Shown: positions 10,035-20,630, numbered from the stretch's first letter. The stretch is DNA of 64,000 bases from Psychrobacter frigidicola (GCF_007997305.1 NZ_VORZ01000002.1:310001-374000), one strand, 5' to 3'. Numbers and translations: made by a program. Notes: generated from the letters alone by a model not told the origin.

Positions 10035-10123
10035 ACCTTTTTATTATACTTTATTATATAATGTATTATTATAAATAGAATCTTAAAATAAATACTTAAT
10101 AAAATTAGGCTAGGTAATCCATT

Positions 10124-10561
10124 ATGAGTATACAAGTAGACTGGCAAGCTTTTACACCCATCTCTTTAGTCGGTGGTTTAATGCTCGGTGTGGCAACCGT
10201 CATCCTGCTATTAGGTATTGGACGCATTGCCGGTATCAGTGGTATCGCTTCCAGCTTACTCAAGCCCAAGCGGGTAGAGCCATGGCAAGTCCTCTTTATA
10301 CTGGGACTTATCGTCTCACCTTTGTTATATAAACTGGTCGCACCGCTTCCTATCATGGAAGTGACCAGCTCCTTACCCTTATTAATCGGTGCTGGTTTGC
10401 TGGTTGGCTTCGGTACGCGCTTGGGTTCAGGGTGTACCAGTGGTCATGGAATTTGTGGCAATGCCCGCTTCTCGCCACGTTCGCTGGCAGCGACGGTGAC
10501 TTTTATGCTGTTCGGTATCTTGACGGTTTATATCGGTCGGCATGTGCTTGGGCTGATTTAA
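10124..10561 (+). CDS. YeeE/YedE-family membrane protein, first half-size subunit
   Basis: A 145-residue protein with about four membrane segments and the YeeE/YedE (DUF395, sulfur transport) signature: GTRLGSGCTSGHGICG near residues 98-113, with conserved Cys in GCTSGHG. Full-length YeeE (thiosulfate uptake) has two such halves; here the second half is encoded by the next gene. Such short pairs are known as PmpA/PmpB-like proteins. Transport of a sulfur compound across the inner membrane is the family role; the substrate here is unknown. It starts 90 bases after the aminotransferase terminator. Confidence 0.85.
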   Translation: MSIQVDWQAFTPISLVGGLMLGVATVILLLGIGRIAGISGIASSLLKPKRVEPWQVLFILGLIVSPLLYKLVAPLPIMEVTSSLPLLIGAGLLVGFGTRLGSGCTSGHGICGNARFSPRSLAATVTFMLFGILTVYIGRHVLGLI

Positions 10562-10656
10562 ACCTTGACTGATATAAAGCGTATTTTAACAATATAAAAT
10601 CTGTTATGAACGATTTTAATATTATTAATATGAAGCAATGACAATAAGAGACGATA

Positions 10657-11076
10657 ATGCTAAAAAATATAATTGGGTTACTAGCAGGGTTACTATTTGG
10701 GTTTGGTCTACTAATATCGGGCATGACCGATCCGGTAAAAGTGCAAGGGTTTTTGGATGTTTTTGGGGCCTGGGATATTTCCCTCGCGCTAGTTATGGGC
10801 GGTGGCTTGATGGTGGCCATCGTTGGCGTGCAATTGGCAAAGCGTCAGCGCAGTAGCTGGATTGGGTCACCAATTGATATGCCAACCAAAACCACCATTA
10901 ATAGTAAGCTTTTAATCGGTGCGATGTTATTTGGTATTGGCTGGGGTTTGGTTGGTATTTGCCCAGGACCAGGAATAGTGTTGCTCGGTACTGGACAGTG
11001 GCAAGCTTATGTATTCATACCTGCAATGGTAATTGGCATGTTTATATATCAGTTACTTGAGCCGAAGCTTGGCTAA
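10657..11076 (+). CDS. YeeE/YedE-family membrane protein, second half-size subunit
   Basis: A 139-residue membrane protein paired with the preceding gene (95-base gap). The conserved motif GWGLVGICPGPGIVLLG near residues 92-108 is the second-half YeeE/YedE signature and retains its Cys. Four hydrophobic segments are visible. The two proteins probably associate as a heteromeric version of the usual fused transporter. A bidirectional terminator follows. Confidence 0.85.
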   Translation: MLKNIIGLLAGLLFGFGLLISGMTDPVKVQGFLDVFGAWDISLALVMGGGLMVAIVGVQLAKRQRSSWIGSPIDMPTKTTINSKLLIGAMLFGIGWGLVGICPGPGIVLLGTGQWQAYVFIPAMVIGMFIYQLLEPKLG

Positions 11077-11104
11077 AAGATAGCTTTAAAAATGCATAGC
11101 AAAT

Positions 11105-11144
11105 AAAAAGGTCAGCTTAATCTTAAATTAGGCTGACCTTTTTT
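11105..11144. terminator. bidirectional terminator between convergent genes
   Basis: Hairpin AAAAAGGTCAGC ... GGCTGACCTTTTTT with A/T runs on both sides. It lies between the YeeE/YedE pair (plus) and the acyl-CoA ligase (minus) and can serve both. Confidence 0.8.
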
Positions 11145-11187
11145 AATGGTTAATATTAATAGCTATTAAGTTATTTTTGGCGAATTG

Positions 11188-12852
11188 CTACTTTTGACCA
11201 AAAACTACTTTAGGTGTTTCATGCGCTAAAGATTTGGCCGCTTGGCGTAACTCAAACTTTTGCACTTTACCGGTACTAGTCTTGGGTATTTCCGCAAAGA
11301 TAATATGCTTGGGCACTTTAAAGCCCGCTAAATGTTGGCGACAATGCTCAATCACCGTTTCGCGCTGTAAGGTACTGCCGTCATAAATTTCGATAAAAGC
11401 CACGGGTACTTCACCCCATTTATCGTCGGGGGCAGCAACCACAGCGCAGCTTTGAATTTCAGATAGTTTATATAAGATGTTCTCGACTTCAATACTAGAG
11501 ATATTCTCACCGCCTGAGATGATAACGTCTTTAAGTCTATCCATAATCTTGATATAGCCATCGGGGTATTTAACACCCAAATCGCCAGTGCGGAACCAGC
11601 CATCAGCAAACGCTGCTTCGGTGGCTTTGCGACTTTTAAGATAACCTTTCATCACCATATTGCCGCGAAGTGCGAGCTCACCCATATCCTCACCATCGGC
11701 TTTTACTGGCTCAGTGGTGCCTTGCTTAAAAACGTCAAAGCCAGTCATAAGATGCGATATAACGCCTTGGCTTGATTTCTTTTGCGCGCGGGCGGCAACA
11801 TCGAGCACAGCCCAATCTTCTTGTTCCGCGCAAACTGTCACCGGTCCATATACTTCGGTCAAACCATACACGTGGGTGATATCAAAGCCCATTTCTTCCA
11901 TGTGTGCCAGCATGGTCTCTGATGGCGGTGCACCGGCTACCCAACCTTTAACTTCGTGGTTAATGGCATCTTTAAGCTCTGGTTTACCACTGGCCAGCAT
12001 ATTATGTACCACCGGCGCTGAACAATAATGAGTGACTTTATATTTGGCAATCAGTTGCAAAATTAAGTCGGCATCCATTTTTCGCAAACAGACGTTAACG
12101 CCCGCGCGCTCAGCGATAGACCACGGAAAGCACCATCCGTTACAATGGAATAAAGGCAGTGTCCATAGATACATCGGATGCTTGGGCATATCCCAATCTA
12201 GTATGTTAGAGATGGCGTTGAGCGCTGCACCGCGATGGTGATAGACCACGCCTTTTGGTGTGCCTGTCGTACCCGACGTATAGTTAAGAGAAATCGCATC
12301 CCATTCATCTAGTGGTCTTTCCCAATTTTCTAAATTGTCTGAGCTGTCTATTAATTCTTCATAACTCATTTGCCCAAATCTTTCCACATCAACAGCGATA
12401 TCGGTGGCATGAATGATGATTAAGTTGGGAAAAGTTTCAATAATCAGCTCTGCAAGGTCGGCAAACTTACTATCCATGATTAAAACTTTGGCTTCAGAAT
12501 GTTGCAAGCAAAAAGTGAGCGCATTAATATCGAGGCGGGTATTTAAGGTGCACAATACACCTGCTGACATCGGTACGCCAAACGCGCATTCAACCATAGC
12601 AGGAGTATTCGGCATCATTACTGCGACGGTGTCATTTTTATCAATACCAAGTTTGCGCAAACCGTCCGCGAGTTGCCGACAGCGCGTAAAGGTTTGCTGC
12701 CACGTTTGCATAAAGTTATTGTGCTCAAGGTCGTCATAAATGATGGCTGTTTTGTCCGGATATACTTGAGCACTACGGATAATAGAATCAATGGGTGTTA
12801 GCGGTTGGTAATTGGCGTCATTTTTACCAAGTCCGGTATGAAAGTCGGTCAT
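11188..12852 (-). CDS. AMP-dependent acyl-CoA synthetase
   Basis: A 554-residue member of the ANL adenylating superfamily that activates a carboxylic acid as acyl-AMP and transfers it to CoA. The P-loop-like motif YTSGTTGTPKG (about 191-201), the GWFRTGDLG hinge region and the C-terminal catalytic lysine in KTSTGKVQ are all present. The sequence resembles medium/short-chain and methylmercaptopropionate (DmdB-type) ligases more than FadD, but the substrate cannot be decided. The neighbour, fadH, divergently transcribed across a 278-base gap, suggests fatty-acid degradation. Ribosome-binding site AAGGA precedes ATG 12852. Confidence 0.85.
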   Translation of the reverse strand: MTDFHTGLGKNDANYQPLTPIDSIIRSAQVYPDKTAIIYDDLEHNNFMQTWQQTFTRCRQLADGLRKLGIDKNDTVAVMMPNTPAMVECAFGVPMSAGVLCTLNTRLDINALTFCLQHSEAKVLIMDSKFADLAELIIETFPNLIIIHATDIAVDVERFGQMSYEELIDSSDNLENWERPLDEWDAISLNYTSGTTGTPKGVVYHHRGAALNAISNILDWDMPKHPMYLWTLPLFHCNGWCFPWSIAERAGVNVCLRKMDADLILQLIAKYKVTHYCSAPVVHNMLASGKPELKDAINHEVKGWVAGAPPSETMLAHMEEMGFDITHVYGLTEVYGPVTVCAEQEDWAVLDVAARAQKKSSQGVISHLMTGFDVFKQGTTEPVKADGEDMGELALRGNMVMKGYLKSRKATEAAFADGWFRTGDLGVKYPDGYIKIMDRLKDVIISGGENISSIEVENILYKLSEIQSCAVVAAPDDKWGEVPVAFIEIYDGSTLQRETVIEHCRQHLAGFKVPKHIIFAEIPKTSTGKVQKFELRQAAKSLAHETPKVVFGQK

Positions 12853-12991
12853 GTGATAATCCTTTATCTAAATGAGAACGGTTGGTTTGTGCCATTAGTT
12901 GGACAGTGTATTCATAATTATTATAGGTAAGAGGATATAAAAAGTAAGATGAATTCGTAACCTTTTTGCACTGCGCGCCATCAATTTTTAA

Positions 12992-13009
12992 GAACAACAA
13001 TTATTGTTC
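12992..13009. promoter_or_regulatory. possible operator in the ligase/fadH divergent region
   Basis: Inverted repeat GAACAA (12992-12997) / TTGTTC (13004-13009) with six bases between, inside the divergent promoter region. It could bind a regulator that controls both genes. No regulator is encoded nearby, so this is a weak call. Confidence 0.3.
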
Positions 13010-13097
13010 ACTCGTCAGTCGCGTGCATGAATGGCTGATAATAATAGTGGTGTGATACGATAGGTGACAACTGTCTATTAATATTATTTATTGATAG

Positions 13098-15296
<2,199 letters not shown>

Positions 15297-15478
15297 CGGT
15301 TCAGTAATAGAGAACACCAAACGGTAGGGGAGTTCTTTCCTGCCGTCTGCTTGTATCCATTTAATTATTGTAATTAGAGGCAAAACATACTTTTCCTTAC
15401 ACAAAAAAAGCATATAGCCTCTAAGACTATCTTGTCTGATGAAGGTCTAATGCTCGAAATATCGTCAATGATTGGATT

Positions 15479-15505
15479 ATATCTAGTTATAAATTAACTA
15501 GATAT
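15479..15505. repeat. perfect 10-bp inverted repeat at the edge of the ATPase-HNH island
   Basis: ATATCTAGTT (15479-15488) and AACTAGATAT (15496-15505) with a 7-base spacer, only 7 bases past the HNH gene stop. It may be a transcription terminator without a T run or a mark of the island boundary. Confidence 0.5.
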
Positions 15506-15511
15506 TGAAAC

Positions 15512-16609
15512 TTAATTTATATATTTTTCTTTTTGATATATATTTAATAAAGAAATATTGTGGCTTCCATTACAGTATAAGCAGTTTAAGCAATATGGAG
15601 CACAATAAGGACAAATGATTAAGTCATACATATCCTTTCTTAAACCTTTTAACGCATATTGCGAAAGATAACCGAAGCCTTCGCAGTCATTACAAATTAT
15701 GGTACGGATAGTACCTTCTGCGCATCTCATACAGGGTACAGTTTTATGCTTTCTAGTAATATACTCTTTAGCAGCTATGTACATAATTTTCTGCCAATGG
15801 TTCGTAGGAAAGTCTTCTGAATAAATGACTGGATCCAGTAATATTTCGCAAACATCATTTAAGTTGAGCCCGTATCCCGTTGTAGCACTTATTTGAGGGA
15901 GCAATACACTAAGTTGTTCACCGGCCGATGCGGAAAACCTTTCACCAAGATTAAATATACGAAAATGCTCTTTTACGCGTCTTTTTTGAAAATTCTCCCA
16001 ATTAGTTGGTGGGTTTACATCATATTCAACAACTATGTCAATATTTCCTTTTAATATAAATCGAGCGCTTAACCATTGTTCTTCAAAATAGAATTTTTCA
16101 TCAAGATATGGATGTAAGATTTGATTATCTTTAATAGTAGCAAACCCGCTACCTTTTCCATACTTATTACAGCGTTCACAAGATGGCACTAAATTTAGAG
16201 GGGAGATAGAAAACTGTGGATACTTTGCTTTCGGTAAGTAATGATCTAACTCTATAGGAGAACCTATACCACAATAAAAACAAATACCTAGCGCATTAGT
16301 CATAATTTTGTCGTAAATTTTACGCGCTGGCTTACCCTGTTTCGCAAAAAAGTTGGTATATATTTTGGTCATCTCTGAATGCAATAAATTTGATATAACT
16401 ACTAGGTCTGTATTTTTTTCTTTATCATATCTTCTCAAAGAATAAAGCTCTTGTACCAAAGCCTTTGCTTTATATTCAGAATAGGATTGTTTTAATACAT
16501 CTGTTGCCTCATAAAACCTATTCTTCAAATATTTATCCTTTTTTATTCCTTCATGGCACAAACTTATAGCTGAATCACTAGAAGGTATTTCCGTTTTAAT
16601 CCTTCTCAT
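15512..16609 (-). CDS. HNH endonuclease with cysteine-rich C-terminal domain (Septu PtuB-like)
   Basis: A 365-residue protein with three visible parts: a helical N-terminus (1-105), an HNH nuclease core with Cys110/Cys113, the metal/catalytic pair Asp122-His123, Cys144/Cys147 and Asn148 (ICFYCG...LDHYLPKAKYPQFS...VPSCERCNKY), and a C-terminal domain with nine cysteines in CxxC pairs (293/296, 306/309, 333/336, 340/343/346), likely zinc-binding and partly DnaJ-like. The start codon lies inside the end of the ATPase gene (14-base overlap), so the two are translationally coupled. ATPase-then-HNH order matches the Septu anti-phage pair PtuA-PtuB, but PtuB proteins are usually shorter and I know of no such zinc domain there. 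AT-rich relative to flanking genes. Function as a nuclease effector is inferred. Confidence 0.8.
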   Translation of the reverse strand: MRRIKTEIPSSDSAISLCHEGIKKDKYLKNRFYEATDVLKQSYSEYKAKALVQELYSLRRYDKEKNTDLVVISNLLHSEMTKIYTNFFAKQGKPARKIYDKIMTNALGICFYCGIGSPIELDHYLPKAKYPQFSISPLNLVPSCERCNKYGKGSGFATIKDNQILHPYLDEKFYFEEQWLSARFILKGNIDIVVEYDVNPPTNWENFQKRRVKEHFRIFNLGERFSASAGEQLSVLLPQISATTGYGLNLNDVCEILLDPVIYSEDFPTNHWQKIMYIAAKEYITRKHKTVPCMRCAEGTIRTIICNDCEGFGYLSQYALKGLRKDMYDLIICPYCAPYCLNCLYCNGSHNISLLNIYQKEKYIN

Positions 16610-18137
16610 TTTTTAACCTACTTTCTGTAGAATGTAATAAGGATTTTAATATTAAACGAGCCTCAAAACCAAGTTGGTTGTTATAATCTTCCATAATACT
16701 TTGATATGTTCCTCCTACCGAAACCGAATGTTCCAGTAAGTTATAAAAACCTGATTTAGTAACCTCTAAACCGAATACATCTCTTGTTAGAATACCAACA
16801 TTCTCACCGAAGGTTTCAATCTCAGGACGAAAACATCTTGTTTCCTCACCTGATCTGATAATTTTCCATACACAAGATTTAGGTACCTCTTGGAGCACAA
16901 CAGGCGAGTGCGTTGCAATTATGGCTACACCATTTTGGTGGATTAGTAGATCTGAAAGAGTTCTAATAAAAGCGGATAATAAAGGTGGATGCAGATGACT
17001 TTCAGGCTCATCAATCAATACTAAGGTTTTTTCTTCTACAGTAGCCAATAAACGTGTTAAAGTAATTAAGACAATAGCATGACCCGAGCTCATGCCTTGA
17101 ATCTTCTCTAATCCTATTCTTTCTATCTCATTACCTGTGTAATTAACCAATTCTTTTAGATTCATTTCAGAGAAATTGTTATCGGACTCTAAGGTCTGAA
17201 TGGCAGTTAACCAACGATCCTTTTTGAGGTGAATACATACTTTTAAGGCTTTAATAAACTCGTCATGTAACTCATTGATCTCTTTGAGACCTTCCTTATC
17301 GTTACTTTTTAAACCTATATAGCTGTAACAGGTGCCTTTTGTAGGATCATCCTGCTCGTCATAAGGTTTGAAAGGATCAAAGGCACTAAATGAAATAGAA
17401 ACCATTCTACTAAAGTACTCACTATTAATATCCACTTCTCGAGAGCAAAAATCTTCGGTAACAAAATTAACAGCTTGTTTTTTATTACCTATAACTGCAT
17501 CAATCATTCCATTTAATATAGTAGTTTTACCTATCCCGTTTCTACCAATTAATACGTGAATATTAGTATTAGGTTGCGATTCAGGATATACCTCAAATTC
17601 AAGTTTAATATCAGAAAAGCCATTCAAACCTTCACGTTTAAATTTAAATCTAAATTCAGTCAAAGGTGCTCCTCCTCTAAGCACTCGATAATACTGATTT
17701 CTTACTGTAGTTAAGCTTGTAGACCTTAATAAAGATTCTTTAAAAACGTCTTCATCTAATATACTGTTAATAATACTATTATCATGAACAATATCGTTCA
17801 GAGATTCTAGTAAACCGTTTTTGAAATATTCTGATAAATTTCTCATTTTCCTATAGTAATCAGTGTCTATGCCTAAAGAGAAATAATTACTATCTAATTT
17901 CTCTATAACCTTTCCAATTTTTGATGAGGTACGTTCTCCGATTTTCTGATTTTTAAAACCTATCTTTACTAGTCCAATTTCTTGCTTTTTTCCACTTTCA
18001 TCTATTACTAATAGGTTAAACATAGTATAAAAACTATAATCGTTCCAATTATCAATGACTAGATATGCAGTATTTCTATTATTAAAGGATATATCTCTGT
18101 AGCTGTTTATAACGTTTATGATCATTATGGTGCTCAT
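16596..18137 (-). CDS. ABC/SMC-type AAA ATPase partner of the HNH nuclease (Septu PtuA-like)
   Basis: A 513-residue ATPase with Walker A GRNGIGKTT (198-206), an ABC-like signature MSSGHAIVL (349-357), Walker B TLVLIDEPESHLHPPLL (371-387) and the switch His410 in IATHSP. This is the architecture of RecF/OLD/PtuA-type ATPases. The first 165 residues form a separate module (NDYSFYTMFNLLVIDESG...EIGLVKIGFKNQKIG) that I cannot assign; the last 80 residues are helical with no TOPRIM motif, so it is not an OLD nuclease itself. Start is uncertain: ATG 18137 or ATG 18125, neither with a strong ribosome-binding site. It forms an operon with the overlapping HNH gene and is AT-rich, consistent with acquisition as a defence module. 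Confidence 0.8.
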   Translation of the reverse strand: MSTIMIINVINSYRDISFNNRNTAYLVIDNWNDYSFYTMFNLLVIDESGKKQEIGLVKIGFKNQKIGERTSSKIGKVIEKLDSNYFSLGIDTDYYRKMRNLSEYFKNGLLESLNDIVHDNSIINSILDEDVFKESLLRSTSLTTVRNQYYRVLRGGAPLTEFRFKFKREGLNGFSDIKLEFEVYPESQPNTNIHVLIGRNGIGKTTILNGMIDAVIGNKKQAVNFVTEDFCSREVDINSEYFSRMVSISFSAFDPFKPYDEQDDPTKGTCYSYIGLKSNDKEGLKEINELHDEFIKALKVCIHLKKDRWLTAIQTLESDNNFSEMNLKELVNYTGNEIERIGLEKIQGMSSGHAIVLITLTRLLATVEEKTLVLIDEPESHLHPPLLSAFIRTLSDLLIHQNGVAIIATHSPVVLQEVPKSCVWKIIRSGEETRCFRPEIETFGENVGILTRDVFGLEVTKSGFYNLLEHSVSVGGTYQSIMEDYNNQLGFEARLILKSLLHSTESRLKNEKD

Positions 18138-18221
18138 TTAAGTTTTCGAATAATATTAGGGGTAACAGATATAAGTGTAAATGAGGATTAATTACAGCGA
18201 CAATGTAAAAACACTAACACT

Positions 18222-18335
18222 CTATCCTCCCAACCATACACTAAAATCCTCAATTTGCGCTACCAATTCAGGATACGCTTTGTCCAGCTCATCAAGTTTG
18301 GCTTGAATCTCATGCTTATCGTATTTAATAAAAGC
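18222..18335 (-). pseudogene. 3' remnant of a lipoate-protein ligase-like gene
   Basis: The reverse strand encodes IKYDKHEIQAKLDEL followed by ...YPELVAQIEDFSVWLGG and a TAG stop at 18222-18224. This aligns without gaps to the last 35-40 residues of the intact LplA at 21246-22250 (VKYNKNDVETKLDEL ... PDLLAQVDDFSKWLVG). The rest of the gene is absent: homology stops at the hairpin at 18330. The nucleotide match is much weaker than the protein match, so this is an old or foreign paralogue, not a recent copy. Confidence 0.75.
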
Positions 18336-18369
18336 ATTAGGGCAATAGAAGTATTACCCTAATGCTTTT
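18330..18369 (-). terminator. terminator hairpin at the junction of two gene remnants
   Basis: Perfect 13-base arms AAAAGCATTAGGG (18330-18342) and CCCTAATGCTTTT (18357-18369) with further pairing in the loop. It overlaps the stop codon of the DUF1003 remnant and ends in T's on both strands, so it can act in both directions. Confidence 0.75.
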
Positions 18370-18568
18370 TACTCATTTCAGATAATAAATCGAGTTGCAT
18401 TTCTTGTATTTCAGCCAGCCTATCCCATTGATGCATTAATAGATGATCAAGTTTTTCATGTAAGTGTTGAATTTCAAGCTCGGCTTTTAGGTTAATTTGA
18501 TAAATATTCTTACAAAATACCTTAGATAATGATAAAGCCGTAGACCTTGCTATTATTAAAGACGGCAA
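18359..18568 (-). pseudogene. C-terminal remnant of a DUF1003 membrane protein
   Basis: An ORF of 69 codons whose last 45 residues (YQINLKAELEIQHLHEKLDH then LLMHQWDRLAEIQEMQLDLL) match the well-conserved C-terminal tail of DUF1003 proteins. The two membrane segments that normally precede this tail are missing, and the first 23 codons do not resemble the family. It is read as the end of a truncated gene rather than a working small protein; translation from ATG 18568 cannot be excluded. Confidence 0.65.
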
Positions 18569-18569
18569 A

Positions 18570-19058
18570 TTTCTATATGAGAATTAATATCAGATATATA
18601 GTAGCGATTTGTATATAAATAGTTTTTCTATGGCAAAAGCCATCACCACTATGTTCTATCTTAGAGTAGTTAAGGCTTTTATTTAGATATAAATTTGGGA
18701 CAGTATGTTAGTGAGGTTGAGAAAGTGTTTGATAGTTTGGCTGTGCAGTGGTGCGTTTTTTTATTCGTGAGAATGAATCATACAACGCAAAACATTAAAA
18801 ACATCAGGCTGATCGACAGAAGAAAATACAATGAAGACATTGGCTATTACGGGTATTTTGTGCAAGTGACCTTCAAACTTTAATCACTGAAAATATTTAC
18901 AAAATATATTAATAAAGAAAATTTAATTGTAGGTTGCTAATCTGTTGGTATACCATCTGCCATAGGAGTTTGGCTGGAAACAGCAATTTAGCACCAGCGC
19001 GAACTACGGTAGCAATAACGGTGCAGCCGTTGGGAGATTACATCATCAAAGTCAGTTT
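18570..19058. other. AT-rich region between the gene remnants and the phospholipase D gene
   Basis: About 490 bases without a supported gene. A 62-codon plus-strand frame at 18695-18883 has no recognisable domain or ribosome-binding site. Base composition shifts from AT-rich to more GC-rich near 18950, where the phospholipase D segment begins, so this looks like a junction between DNA of different origin. Confidence 0.45.
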
Positions 19059-19079
19059 TTGGCGTCCCTCCAGTATAGA

Positions 19080-20630
19080 ATGGAAAATTTTAATATGATT
19101 TTGAAAGCGCTTTTCTTTATTGTTGCCGTTGTCGGTAGCACCATTCTTATTGCCCGATTGACTTTTACCATTCCAGAAATAGAAGGGCGAATAGATACAA
19201 CAGTGTTGCCAAAAGCGACGAGCGGACCCTTAGCCGAGTCACTGATTGAGCTTGAAGCTGCACATGAAGGGCTAACAGGGATTGCACCACTGCAAAGTGG
19301 GGCTGACGCGTTTGCTGCACGTATACTCTTAGCAGATGCAGCTGTCTCGAGCATTGATGCTCAATACTATATCTGGCATGCTGATCTAACGGGTACTCTG
19401 CTACTTGATGCTTTGGTTCGCGCCGCCGATAGAGGTGTGCGCGTTCGGCTATTGCTAGATGACAATGGTACAACGGGAATCGATACTGAGATAGCAGCGC
19501 TCGTTGCCCATCCGAATATCGAAGTGCGGCTGTATAATCCCTTTAATCTGCGCACGGCGAAGATACTGTCTTATGGGTTTGATTTTTTCCGACTAAACCG
19601 AAGAATGCATAATAAATCCTTCACGGTAGATGGGCGCGCGACAATAGTTGGTGGTCGAAACGTCGGTGACGAATATTTTGGCACCGGTTCGACGCCACTT
19701 TTCGTTGATTTTGATGTTATGGCGGTAGGTGATATTGTTCCGCAGATCGCTGCTGGTTTTGACCGTTATTGGGCGGCGTTATCTGTTTATCCAGCAGATT
19801 TGATCGTCGGAATACATAAAGTGAATGATCCGATTGGCACTCGATTAGCTGGATTTAAGGGCGATTCACAGATGAGCGAGTACAAAGCCATTTTGGATAG
19901 CTCGAACATCGTGGCAGCTCTTGCGGCAGGAGAGCTTGATTTAGAATGGACAACGACTGTGTTAGTGAGTGATGATCCAATAAAAGGACAAGGAGCCGTG
20001 CCTCGTGAAGATTTATTGGCAAGCCGACTAAAGAATGCTGTAGGTGATATCAAGACACGCTTCGATGGGGTTTCGGCCTATTTTGTTCCGGGTTCTGGGG
20101 GCGTCGAAGCCTTTGCTACGCTTGCTGCGCGCGGTGTCGATGTGCGCATGCTGACCAACTCGATGGAAGCAACAGATGTTCTGCCAGTTCATGCCGGTTA
20201 TGCTAAGCGCCGCAAAGCCATGCTTGAAAGTGGCGTTGGTCTTTTTGAACTACGTAGCAAAGCGGCACCTGATGCCCGATCTAACCGTTTAGGGCCGTTC
20301 GGATCGACAGGCGCTAGTCTCCATTCAAAGACCTTCGCGATTGATGGAGAGCGAATTTTTGTGGGATCGTTTAACTTTGATCCTCGTTCTACTAGATTAA
20401 ACACCGAAATGGGTTTGCTCATCAACAGTGAGCAGATGGCGCAAAAAGTACACAAAGCATTCGATGAAGGAATAAAGGGGCTGGCTTGGCGCGTTGAACA
20501 GCGCGATGGAAAGCTGGTTTGGATCGATTCCAATACGGGTTCGGTAAGCACTTCGGAGCCTGGGTCTAACATTCTACGCAGTATCGCTTTGACAGTCGTA
20601 GGGTGGCTACCTGTCGAATGGCTTTTATAG
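19080..20630 (+). CDS. phospholipase D family protein, cardiolipin synthase-like (ClsC type)
   Basis: About 516 residues. An N-terminal membrane anchor is followed by two HKD motifs: HNKSFTVD (His177, Lys179, Asp184) and HSKTFAID (His415, Lys417, Asp422), each followed by a G-G/S-x-N element. This is the phospholipase D fold used by cardiolipin synthases; the arrangement resembles YmdC/ClsC, which joins phosphatidylethanolamine and phosphatidylglycerol. Start is uncertain: ATG 19080 or 19095, with no good ribosome-binding site. More GC-rich than the DNA to its left. Function as a synthase rather than a lipase is inferred. Confidence 0.85.
   Translation: MENFNMILKALFFIVAVVGSTILIARLTFTIPEIEGRIDTTVLPKATSGPLAESLIELEAAHEGLTGIAPLQSGADAFAARILLADAAVSSIDAQYYIWHADLTGTLLLDALVRAADRGVRVRLLLDDNGTTGIDTEIAALVAHPNIEVRLYNPFNLRTAKILSYGFDFFRLNRRMHNKSFTVDGRATIVGGRNVGDEYFGTGSTPLFVDFDVMAVGDIVPQIAAGFDRYWAALSVYPADLIVGIHKVNDPIGTRLAGFKGDSQMSEYKAILDSSNIVAALAAGELDLEWTTTVLVSDDPIKGQGAVPREDLLASRLKNAVGDIKTRFDGVSAYFVPGSGGVEAFATLAARGVDVRMLTNSMEATDVLPVHAGYAKRRKAMLESGVGLFELRSKAAPDARSNRLGPFGSTGASLHSKTFAIDGERIFVGSFNFDPRSTRLNTEMGLLINSEQMAQKVHKAFDEGIKGLAWRVEQRDGKLVWIDSNTGSVSTSEPGSNILRSIALTVVGWLPVEWLL

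Noticed and set aside
16596..18137. OLD-family nuclease (ATPase with TOPRIM)
   Set aside because: No TOPRIM motif is visible after the ATPase domain; the nuclease function lies in the separate HNH gene.
18695..18883. 62-codon plus-strand ORF between the DUF1003 remnant and the phospholipase D gene
   Set aside because: No ribosome-binding site, no hydrophobic or domain pattern, and no operon context.
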